From assembly GCA_030615565.1 (NCBI GenBank), contig JAUWZC010000091.1:1-8777 (forward strand): 8,777 nt of DNA, in the 5' to 3' direction. The DNA is from Desulfobacteraceae bacterium (GTDB lineage: Bacteria > Desulfobacterota > DSM-4660 > Desulfatiglandales > B25-G16). Positions 1-4,968 of the stretch are shown in pieces. The notes below the pieces were generated by a model that saw only the letters and a list, made by a program, of their open reading frames with translations, was not told the DNA's origin and searched no databases. The position numbers and the translations under genes are program-made. Positions within the stretch are counted from its first letter, which is position 1, and the number at the start of each line of letters is the position of its first letter.

Positions 1-222
1 ATGTATCTTTAATCTCTTGGCGAGATTTTCTGCCCTAATAAGATCATCCTTCGGAAAGATTGGGGAGATGAAGGTGACTGCCTTTACCTTTTTTTTGAGG
101 GTTTCGGAGGCTATTTGAAGGAGAAGGGCGCTATCAACACCACCTGAGAAGCTGACTAGGATAGACTCCATATCTCTTATAATATTCTTCAGCTTCTGAG
201 TTTTAGGATTATGGGATGGCAT
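1..222 (-). CDS. larE: LarE-like ATP-dependent sacrificial sulfur transferase, N-terminal part (cut by window edge)
   Basis: The minus-strand frame opens with ATG at 222-220 and stays open for 74 codons to the window edge, so only the N-terminus is visible. Residues 22-31 read VSFSGGVDSA, the PP-loop (SGGVDS) that binds ATP in the adenine-nucleotide alpha-hydrolase superfamily. The surrounding pattern (LKNIIRDMESILVSFSGGVD, then SPIFPKDDLIRAENLAKRL) matches the LarE family. LarE adenylates the carboxylates of pyridinium dicarboxylate mononucleotide and, in the Lactobacillus enzyme, gives up sulfur from its own cysteine (other homologues use a cluster), making the nickel-pincer cofactor of lactate racemase-type enzymes. 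The catalytic cysteine region lies outside the window, so which type this is cannot be told. An in-frame TAA lies directly before the ATG, and an AGGA lies about 13 bases upstream, a weak ribosome site. Other PP-loop enzymes are less likely but possible. Confidence 0.8.
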   Translation of the reverse strand, partial: MPSHNPKTQKLKNIIRDMESILVSFSGGVDSALLLQIASETLKKKVKAVTFISPIFPKDDLIRAENLAKRLKIH

Positions 223-250
223 TTAAGTGATAAATCCTAAATTCAAATGT

Positions 251-308
251 TCTAAATCCAAAACATTAAATGATTCCCTCAGATCCAAACATGTTTTGAA
301 AATTTAGA
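251..308. repeat. AT-rich imperfect inverted repeat
   Basis: Left arm TCTAAAT (251-257) plus AAAACAT (260-266) is the reverse complement of ATGTTTT (291-297) plus ATTTAGA (302-308). The two halves of each arm are separated by 2 and 4 bases, and the loop is 24 bases. It lies 29-86 bp upstream of the larE-like start on the minus strand, so it would be in that gene's leader or promoter region. No T-run follows either arm, so a terminator role is not supported. It looks like the first of three repeat structures stacked in this intergenic gap. Confidence 0.6.
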
Positions 309-325
309 TTTTGATATTTGATATT

Positions 326-430
326 GCCCGCCCTGGCGCTAAGTGCCCGAATCAGACTACTAAGCCTATAGGGCGCTAAGTGCTCGAATCAGCCTATTAA
401 TTCTATAAGCCAGGCCTGGGCCAGGGTTTA
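326..430 (+). repeat. 105-bp dispersed element, copy 1 (two 37-bp tandem units between CCCTGG/CCAGGG ends)
   Basis: This stretch aligns without gaps over 105 bases to 2726-2830, with about 74 identical positions counted by hand. The first 11 bases (GCCCGCCCTGG) and the last 15 (CTGGGCCAGGGTTTA) are identical in both copies. Inside are two tandem 37-bp units, 336-372 and 373-409, about 31 of 37 identical, each carrying GCGCTAAGTG, CGAATCAG and CTATA. The outer CCCTGG (331-336) and CCAGGG (421-426) are inverted repeats that could close a hairpin. A perfect palindrome CCAGGCCTGG lies at 410-419. No open frame is evident. The element sits between the convergently ordered ends of two minus-strand genes. 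It resembles a non-autonomous palindrome-ended intergenic repeat; no transposase is present. Confidence 0.8.
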
Positions 431-440
431 GTATTTAGGA

Positions 441-464
441 CCCGCCTGCCGGATGGCGGGCAGG
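441..464. repeat. GC-rich palindrome (CCCGCC/GGCGGG, CCTGCC/GGCAGG)
   Basis: Two overlapping self-complementary pairings are possible: CCCGCC (441-446) with GGCGGG (455-460), or CCTGCC (445-450) with GGCAGG (459-464). It is strikingly GC-rich against the AT-rich background and lies 10 bp beyond copy 1 of the 105-bp element. GC-rich palindromes of this kind recur as interspersed repeats in many bacterial genomes. It lies downstream of the HcyBio gene, so it could stabilise that transcript's 3' end, but the minus-strand reading has no T-run after the stem. The remaining stretch, 465-527, shows nothing further. Confidence 0.6.
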
Positions 465-527
465 TTTATTATTTAGAATTTTTACCTTTTATATGATCCT
501 ATTCGTTTAATCCACTACCGATAGACA

Positions 528-1697
528 TTATATATCCTTGAGAAGGTGCTGAGGTTGACCAAGATAGAATTGACCTTCTTGAATCCATTCCTTAAGGATC
601 CCTGCGATCTCTTGAGCCCTTACATAAGAGGACAGCGGCACAGTCTGGATAGTCTGGCCATTCAGGGTTATTGTCCCGCTTTTTAATTCTGCATAACTTA
701 CCTCACCTAAGCTTTCGGCATTTCCCTTGGGATAGTCTTTTCCATAATCAATGATCTGTGTGAAGATATCCTCATCAGAGACACCAGTGTAGCTGGCCAT
801 ATCCTCATTTAGGATTGGAATAGGGATACCTATACCTACAGCTAATGAACATCCATAACCAAGGATGCTTACTCCTACTAACCAACGCGGATTCATCTCT
901 TTTAAATCGCCCATCAACATTAATGTCGCACCTGGTTGTGAAGGGACCCCATTTTTTCCTCTTGCAACTGATAGATTGTGCTGAGTGCCAGCCCAAATTA
1001 TGTATCCCTGGGCACCCCCAAGGAAAATCCTGGTTCCAAGACCAATTGTCAGACAATAAGGATCATTAAAGAGTGGGCTAAGCTGGCCTGCAGTTGCATA
1101 GTTAGCATTACCGGCCTTGGGTCTCAAGACACCCATATAGGTATAGATCGTGTTATCTTTTAGGTTTATAGCACAATTGTAGTTCTGGTAGGCATTTCTG
1201 GGATTAACCAAGACAGCATAAGGCAGGTCTGATAGCCTTATCTGTTTTTTTATTTCTCGTTTGGGATAACAATCTGTTGTATATGCCTTGGCAATCAGCC
1301 GGACTTTTTTACCAGAGACAAGGTCATTTATGACATGTCCACCACCATACTTGAATTGACCTGGGTGGACCTTATTTAATGGATCATCTATTGATGGTTC
1401 GGTAGCGCCTATATATATATCTACGGCGGCAAGGCCGGCATATGCAGGAACATCGTTAAGGGTGACCTGAGATGCCTTGATAGGTGGTTTACTATGGCCA
1501 AAATTAATAAACGCCCCTGATGAGCACATCGGGGAAAAGGTTCCAGTTGTAACGACATCAATATCTTTGGCGGCTTTTTCTGGGCCATTTTCCTTTACTA
1601 TGCCTACCATCTCTTCGGCGGTAACTACTACTACCTTGCCTTCTTTTATCTTCCTGTTTATTTCATCAATTGTCTTTTTGATCTTATGATTAGCCAT
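528..1697 (-). CDS. Homocysteine biosynthesis protein (HcyBio / DUF39 family)
   Basis: The 389-residue product carries the hallmarks of the DUF39 HcyBio family: TTGTFSPMCSSGAF near residues 50-63, YGGGHVINDLVSGK near 117-130, TTDCYPK near 140-146 and GLGTRIFLGGAQGY near 219-232. In methanogens the family (MA1821 of Methanosarcina) is linked genetically to making homocysteine directly from aspartate semialdehyde and a sulfur donor, with a ferredoxin-like partner. Cys58 and Cys143 look like the conserved cysteines proposed for sulfur transfer; Cys175, Cys215 and Cys283 are also present. The protein ends after the DUF39 region and lacks the C-terminal CBS domains of the archaeal type, as is usual in bacteria. 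The usual NIL/4Fe-4S ferredoxin partner is not seen adjacent; instead a LarE-like gene follows on the same strand after 305 bp. A weak GAG ribosome site and a good promoter precede the ATG. Confidence 0.88.
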   Translation of the reverse strand: MANHKIKKTIDEINRKIKEGKVVVVTAEEMVGIVKENGPEKAAKDIDVVTTGTFSPMCSSGAFINFGHSKPPIKASQVTLNDVPAYAGLAAVDIYIGATEPSIDDPLNKVHPGQFKYGGGHVINDLVSGKKVRLIAKAYTTDCYPKREIKKQIRLSDLPYAVLVNPRNAYQNYNCAINLKDNTIYTYMGVLRPKAGNANYATAGQLSPLFNDPYCLTIGLGTRIFLGGAQGYIIWAGTQHNLSVARGKNGVPSQPGATLMLMGDLKEMNPRWLVGVSILGYGCSLAVGIGIPIPILNEDMASYTGVSDEDIFTQIIDYGKDYPKGNAESLGEVSYAELKSGTITLNGQTIQTVPLSSYVRAQEIAGILKEWIQEGQFYLGQPQHLLKDI

Positions 1698-1722
1698 AAT
1701 ATAATCTCACAAAATTCTGGTC

Positions 1723-1751
1723 ACTATATGAAAATCTTTTTCTCTTTACAA
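1723..1751 (-). promoter_or_regulatory. Sigma-70-type promoter for the HcyBio gene
   Basis: On the minus strand a -35 TTGTAA (1751-1746) is followed after exactly 17 bases by a -10 TATAGT (1728-1723). Transcription would begin near 1716, giving a leader of about 19 bases before the ATG at 1697. Match to consensus is 4 of 6 and 5 of 6. The -35 box and spacer lie within the hairpin-forming repeat at 1730-1767, which makes that repeat a possible operator. Confidence 0.5.
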
Positions 1752-1767
1752 GAAAAAGTTTATTTTC
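1730..1767. repeat. Inverted repeat overlapping the HcyBio promoter
   Basis: The central arms CTTTTTCT (1736-1743) and AGAAAAAG (1751-1758) are perfect reverse complements around a 7-base loop. Outer arms GAAAAT (1730-1735) and ATTTTC (1762-1767) add six more pairs, with three unpaired T between. It lies in the 170-bp divergent region between the HcyBio gene and kdsA and covers the -35 box and most of the spacer of the predicted HcyBio promoter. That position suits a repressor operator, though no regulator gene is in view and the AT-rich composition makes chance symmetry possible. Confidence 0.5.
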
Positions 1768-1812
1768 ATGTTTTCCTTAGAAATTGCCAGCAATAAAAGG
1801 GAAAAGGGATTC

Positions 1813-1840
1813 TTGACTTTATTTTTTCTTTGGATAACAA
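1813..1840 (+). promoter_or_regulatory. Possible sigma-70-type promoter for kdsA
   Basis: TTGACT (1813-1818, 5 of 6 to consensus) is followed after 16 bases by TAACAA (1835-1840), a weak -10. It would give a leader of about 20 bases before the kdsA ATG at 1868. A better -10-like hexamer TATTAT at 1846-1851 has no -35 at suitable spacing. The call rests mainly on the -35 box. Confidence 0.35.
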
Positions 1841-1867
1841 TAAGGTATTATTTATGGGTTTAAATAT

Positions 1868-2746
1868 ATGGTTGTTAACGAGGCTCAAATAAAGGTTTCT
1901 AGCAAGGTGAAGATAGGAAACTTGGAGATTGGAGGAAATGGCCCTCTATTTTTGATTTCAGGTCCATGTGTTATAGAGAATAAAGAGATAACCTTTAAGG
2001 TGGCGAAATTTTTAAAAAGAATAGCCCAAAAGGTTAAAATTCCAATAATCTTCAAGAGTTCTTATGATAAGGCCAATCGAACATCGATCGATTCTTTTAG
2101 GGGCCCAGGCTTGAATGAAGGGTTGGAGATTCTTAGAGAAGTAAAGGGTACCACAGGCTTACCAATTTTATCAGATATACATCGGGTGAGTGAAATTGGG
2201 AAAGCAGCAGAGATTTTGGATATTATTCAGATTCCCGCATTTCTATCTCGCCAGACAGATTTAATCTTAGAGGCAGCCAGAACTAATTTGCCTATAAATA
2301 TAAAAAAGGGGCAATTCCTCTCTCCTTGGGATATGGAGCAGGTTGTTTTAAAGGCTGCTTCAGATGGTAATAACAGCATTTTATTGACAGAAAGAGGGAC
2401 ATCCTTTGGTTACAATAGCCTTATCGTGGACATGAGATCTATTTCTGTTATGAAGAATTTTGGATATCCGGTTGTATTTGATGCCACCCATGGTGTACAA
2501 TTGCCCGGGGGACGGGGTAAGTCCTCTGGTGGACAGAGGGAATTTGTTGCTCCTCTTGCAAGAGCCGCTATTGCTGCTGGTGCTGACGGAATTTTTTTAG
2601 AGATCCATCCAGATCCTGATTCAGCCCTTTCTGATGGCCCAAATTCTCTTCCATTTGAGCAAGTTGAATCCCTACTTATTATATTGAAGGAAATACACCG
2701 GATAGTTAGGGAGAAATTGATTAAAGCCCGCCCTGGTACGATGTGA
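1868..2746 (+). CDS. kdsA: 3-deoxy-8-phosphooctulonate synthase (KdsA), metal-dependent type
   Basis: KdsA condenses phosphoenolpyruvate with arabinose 5-phosphate to give Kdo 8-phosphate, the precursor of the Kdo that links lipid A to the LPS core. The sequence shows the family motifs SGPCVIE (31-37), FKSSYDKANR (62-71), IQIPAFLSRQTD (120-131), KKGQFLSPWD (146-155), LTERGTSFGYN (173-183), DATHGVQLPGG (205-215) and EIHPDP (245-250). Cys34, His208, Glu245 and Asp256 correspond to the metal ligands known from the Aquifex enzyme; the metal-independent E. coli type has Asn in place of the cysteine. At 292 residues it is slightly longer than usual. The last codons (ARPGTM, stop) lie inside a 105-bp dispersed repeat, so the C-terminal tail is repeat-derived. 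No clear Shine-Dalgarno precedes the ATG; the nearby ATG at 1854 is in another frame. Confidence 0.96.
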   Translation: MVVNEAQIKVSSKVKIGNLEIGGNGPLFLISGPCVIENKEITFKVAKFLKRIAQKVKIPIIFKSSYDKANRTSIDSFRGPGLNEGLEILREVKGTTGLPILSDIHRVSEIGKAAEILDIIQIPAFLSRQTDLILEAARTNLPINIKKGQFLSPWDMEQVVLKAASDGNNSILLTERGTSFGYNSLIVDMRSISVMKNFGYPVVFDATHGVQLPGGRGKSSGGQREFVAPLARAAIAAGADGIFLEIHPDPDSALSDGPNSLPFEQVESLLIILKEIHRIVREKLIKARPGTM

Positions 2747-2830
2747 TATAAACATCCTATCAAGTCTATAAGCTAGCATGTGCTTGAATTAGACTATTAA
2801 ACCTATAGATCGGGACTGGGCCAGGGTTTA
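2726..2830 (+). repeat. 105-bp dispersed element, copy 2, overlapping the 3' end of kdsA
   Basis: This is the second copy of the element at 326-430, same length and without gaps in the alignment. Its terminal blocks are identical to copy 1 (GCCCGCCCTGG at the left, CTGGGCCAGGGTTTA at the right), while the interior has diverged (about 48 of 79 interior positions match). The 37-bp tandem arrangement is still visible: 2736-2772 and 2773-2809 share ATGTG, CTAT-AA and CTATA at equal offsets. CCCTGG (2731-2736) and CCAGGG (2821-2826) form the inverted ends. The first 21 bases encode the last six residues and the TGA of kdsA. Better conservation of the ends than of the middle suggests selection or mobilisation acting on the ends. 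Confidence 0.8.
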
Positions 2831-2858
2831 AAGTGATCTAAAGTGAGCTAAAGTTATG
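2829..2858 (+). repeat. 10-bp tandem repeat TAAAGTGAKC x3
   Basis: Three consecutive 10-base units read TAAAGTGATC, TAAAGTGAGC and TAAAGTTATG. They begin at the last two bases of the 105-bp element. Similar CTAAAG-type words recur in inverted orientation at 2931-2960 (AACTTTAGGCATT, CTTTAGGCATT), just upstream of lptC, so the whole 2829-2970 interval may be one larger inverted array around the hairpin at 2897-2915. No function is assigned. Confidence 0.6.
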
Positions 2859-2896
2859 GAGGTGAAACACAATATTAGCTTAAAGTAAATAATGGT

Positions 2897-2924
2897 GTTA
2901 ACTCGAGTAGTTAACTCATTTTTT
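2897..2924 (+). terminator. Possible weak intrinsic terminator between kdsA and lptC
   Basis: GTTAACT (2897-2903) and AGTTAAC (2909-2915) form a perfect 7-bp stem with a 5-base loop, followed after three bases by a run of six T (2919-2924). The stem is AT-rich and therefore weak. It could partly separate kdsA from the lpt genes or act only as a repeat; GTTAACTC also occurs as a direct repeat at 2897-2904 and 2910-2917. Confidence 0.35.
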
Positions 2925-2985
2925 CTATTTAAACTTTAGGCATTTATAGCTTTAGGCATTTTAAGCACTTAAGGTGGTATAATTT

Positions 2986-3555
2986 ATGAAAAAAGTTCCT
3001 GTAATAATGTGGCCCATTTTAGGGATTTTTTTTCTTTTAACGATAACTGCTTTTTTTCTCTTTAAGGTACCACATTTAGTTATGGTTTCCTCAACAATAT
3101 CCAATTTAATACCCGGAGAATCCCTTAAAATTTCCGATATCAAATATAGCCAGGATTATAAAAATGGCGAAGGAAGATGGGAGCTGAGGGCCAAAGAGGG
3201 ACATTTTTTTGATAATAATCAGATTCTGGCCTTAAAGGATGTTTTATTAAAATTAGACTCTTTTAATAAAACCTCATATACTATAAAAGGAAATGAGGGT
3301 AATTATTTCAGGGAGAGTGGGAAAATTATTCTAAAAGGGGATGTACTGGGCAGGTCTACTAGCGGCTACCAGATAGAAACAAGCCTTTTAATCTATAAAC
3401 AGAAAGAAAATAAAGTGGAAACTGATGAGGCTATAAGAGTAATTGGTCCTTTCTTTAGGGTCAAGGGAGACGGTCTTTATATTGATCTCACTAAGAGGAA
3501 ATTTATAGTAAAAAAAAATGTTTGTACAACCTTTTTGGGTGAGGATTTATTTTGA
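2986..3555 (+). CDS. lptC: LPS export ABC transporter periplasmic protein LptC
   Basis: LptC is the bitopic inner-membrane protein that receives LPS from the LptB2FG extractor and hands it to LptA. The 189-residue product has one N-terminal hydrophobic segment (about residues 5-26) after a short positively charged start, then a periplasmic beta-rich domain with the repeated pattern of the family (GRWELRAKEGHFFDNNQI, LKDVLLKLD, GNYFRESGKIILKGDVLGRS, GYQIETSLLIYKQKENKVETDE). Length matches E. coli LptC (191 residues). The ATG follows AAGGTGG (2971-2977) at 8 bases, a good ribosome site. Its TGA (3553-3555) overlaps the start of the next gene, showing translational coupling to lptA. LptC sequences are poorly conserved, so the name leans on structure pattern and context. 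Confidence 0.88.
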   Translation: MKKVPVIMWPILGIFFLLTITAFFLFKVPHLVMVSSTISNLIPGESLKISDIKYSQDYKNGEGRWELRAKEGHFFDNNQILALKDVLLKLDSFNKTSYTIKGNEGNYFRESGKIILKGDVLGRSTSGYQIETSLLIYKQKENKVETDEAIRVIGPFFRVKGDGLYIDLTKRKFIVKKNVCTTFLGEDLF

Positions 3556-4121
3556 TGAGAATAATGCTTTCCATTTTTTCTTTCAACATAGTCATTTCCC
3601 TTGTTTTTTTCCTGTTCCCTCAATTAAATTCTTTTTCTCAGGAAGGCAAGAAATCCAACAATATTTCCGAAAAAAACCCCATTATTGTCTACTCAAACAC
3701 CCTTGAGCTTGATCAGGAAAAAAAATTAATTGTATTTGAAGGTAAGGTGCGGGTCAAAACAGAGGATATGGTGATAGAGTGCCAAAAGATGCTTGTATAC
3801 TATCTTGGTAGCCCTACAGAGAAAAAATCCAATGTAGAATCCAGCAGGATAGATAAGATTATTGCCTTAGGGGATGTTATTATTAATCGCTCTGATGGTG
3901 GTATGGCCCGAGCAGGAAAGGCAGTTTTTTATCAGAATGAGGAGAAGGTTGTGCTTACAGAAAATCCCTTTATCCAGCAAGGTCCGGATTTTGTAGAAGG
4001 GCAGCGGATAATTATATTTTTAAATGAAAATCGGAGTATAGTTGAAGGGGGTGAAAAGAAAAGGGTCAAGGCCACTATATTTCCTAAGGGGGGAAAGGGA
4101 AATAATGAAAGAAAAGAATAG
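3555..4121 (+). CDS. lptA: LPS transport periplasmic protein LptA
   Basis: LptA is the periplasmic bridge protein of the Lpt machine. Its beta-jellyroll (OstA-like N-terminal) domain carries LPS from LptC to LptD in the outer membrane. The 188-residue product starts with a hydrophobic signal peptide (about residues 4-22; cleavage plausible near NSFS, residue 28). The jellyroll pattern follows: PIIVYSNTLELDQEKKLIVFEGKV is split here as PIIVYSNTLELDQ (42-54) and LIVFEGKVRV (58-67), then IIALGDVIINRSDG (102-115), ARAGKAVFYQNEEKVVL (118-134), GQRIIIFLNE (149-158). I chose ATG 3555 because it overlaps the lptC stop as TGATG and follows GTGAGGA (3538-3544) at good spacing; a TTG one codon earlier is less likely. 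The 3' end overlaps lptB by 17 bases. Confidence 0.9.
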   Translation: MRIMLSIFSFNIVISLVFFLFPQLNSFSQEGKKSNNISEKNPIIVYSNTLELDQEKKLIVFEGKVRVKTEDMVIECQKMLVYYLGSPTEKKSNVESSRIDKIIALGDVIINRSDGGMARAGKAVFYQNEEKVVLTENPFIQQGPDFVEGQRIIIFLNENRSIVEGGEKKRVKATIFPKGGKGNNERKE

Positions 4122-4845
4122 CAGAGGCTCTTTAAAGGTAAAGAATCTTGTTAAGTTCTATGGGAAGAGGGCTGTTGTAAATAAGGTTAATTTAGCAGTT
4201 AACAAAGGGCAGATTATTGGACTTCTCGGACCAAATGGTGCAGGTAAAACCACTACTTTTTATATGATAGTTGGCTTGATTAGGGTTAAGGAAGGTCAGA
4301 TATTTTTAGATGGGAAAGATATTACCCATGAACCGATGTATATAAGAGCTCGGCAGGGGGTTAATTATCTCTCTCAGGAACCATCTGTGTTCAGAAAACT
4401 TACCGTGGAGGAAAACCTTTTAGCTATTATGGAGGTTATAGATATACCAGTTCAGGAAAGACAGACATTTCTCCAGTCTCTTTTATCTGAGCTGGACATA
4501 GGACATTTGGCCAAACAAAAGGCCTATTCTCTTTCTGGCGGTGAGAGGAGAAGACTGGAAATTACAAGGGCCATGATTACTAATCCCAAATTTATTTTAC
4601 TTGATGAGCCATTTGCAGGCATTGATCCTATGGCTATTAATGATATTAAGCAAATTGTTAGAGGCCTTAAGGAAAGAAATCTGGGAATATTGATATCAGA
4701 CCATAATGTTAGGGAAACATTGGATGTCTGTGATCTTGCTTACATTATTAATAAAGGAGAGATCATCGAATCAGGTGTGCCTGAAAAGATAACTACTAGC
4801 GAGGTCGTTAGGTCTGTTTATTTAGGAGAAGGTTTTAATTTGTAG
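4105..4845 (+). CDS. lptB: LPS export ABC transporter ATP-binding protein LptB
   Basis: LptB is the cytoplasmic ATPase dimer that powers LPS extraction with LptF and LptG, which are not in this window. The 246-residue product has all ABC motifs: Walker A GPNGAGKT (42-49), Q-loop Gln91 in YLSQEPSVFRKLTVEENL, signature LSGGE (143-147), Walker B FILLDE (163-168) with catalytic Glu168, DPMAIND D-loop, and switch His200 in SDHNVRETL. SQEPSVFRKLTVEEN and EPFAGIDP are diagnostic for LptB against other small ABC ATPases. The ATG at 4105 matches the family N-terminus and follows a purine-rich stretch GGGGGGAAAGGGA (4088-4100); an in-frame ATG at 4042 would add 21 residues lying within lptA and is unlikely. 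It overlaps lptA by 17 bases, so the two are translationally coupled. Confidence 0.96.
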   Translation: MKEKNSRGSLKVKNLVKFYGKRAVVNKVNLAVNKGQIIGLLGPNGAGKTTTFYMIVGLIRVKEGQIFLDGKDITHEPMYIRARQGVNYLSQEPSVFRKLTVEENLLAIMEVIDIPVQERQTFLQSLLSELDIGHLAKQKAYSLSGGERRRLEITRAMITNPKFILLDEPFAGIDPMAINDIKQIVRGLKERNLGILISDHNVRETLDVCDLAYIINKGEIIESGVPEKITTSEVVRSVYLGEGFNL

Positions 4846-4872
4846 ATTTATAGTTTATGAATTTCCTTTATT

Positions 4873-4946
4873 GCCGCAGATGCGCGCAGATTGTAAAGAT
4901 TAATAAATATTTTATAAAATATCTTTTATCAGCGAAAATCTGCGGC
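4873..4946. repeat. Palindrome-ended AT-rich element upstream of rpoN
   Basis: GCCGCAGAT (4873-4881) and ATCTGCGGC (4938-4946) are perfect 9-base inverted ends 74 bases apart overall. Each end has a second, partly degenerate CAGAT/GCGAAAATC word next to it, and the centre contains a perfect 16-base palindrome ATATTTTATAAAATAT (4907-4922). The ends are GC-rich and the inside is nearly all A/T. It fills most of the 123-bp lptB-rpoN gap. Repeats built on CTGCGGC/GCCGCAG words are familiar as interspersed intergenic elements in other bacteria. No T-run follows the stem, so a classical terminator is not indicated. Confidence 0.7.
4891..4918 (+). promoter_or_regulatory. Possible promoter for rpoN inside the palindromic element
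   Basis: TTGTAA (4891-4896) is followed after 16 bases by TATAAA (4913-4918), matching consensus at 4 and 5 of 6 positions. Transcription would begin near 4925, about 44 bases before the rpoN ATG. Because the surroundings are almost pure A/T, a chance match is possible. If real, the repeat element provides the rpoN promoter. Confidence 0.3.
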
Positions 4947-4968
4947 CCAATTAATTCTTCTATATACT

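Noticed and set aside
326..430. 37-bp repeated units considered as a small CRISPR array
   Set aside because: The units abut with no spacers between them, there are only two per locus, they are imperfect, and no cas gene is present.
441..464. GC-rich hairpin as an intrinsic terminator for the HcyBio gene
   Set aside because: Read on the minus strand the stem is followed by TCCTAAATAC, not a T-run; it fits an interspersed palindrome better.
845..1689. Open frames on the plus strand opposite the HcyBio gene
   Set aside because: They are antisense shadows of a well-conserved gene, with no family resemblance or ribosome sites.
2856..2888. Ten-codon open frame ATG...TAA in the kdsA-lptC gap
   Set aside because: Too short, begins within a tandem repeat, and has no independent ribosome site.
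2978..2983. Perfect TATAAT directly upstream of lptC as a promoter
   Set aside because: It ends 3 bases before the ATG, so the transcript would start inside the gene, and no -35 lies at 16-18 bases upstream.
4042..4104. Longer LptB starting at the in-frame ATG at 4042
   Set aside because: It would add 21 residues not typical of LptB, deep inside lptA; ATG 4105 matches the family start and has a purine-rich site before it.
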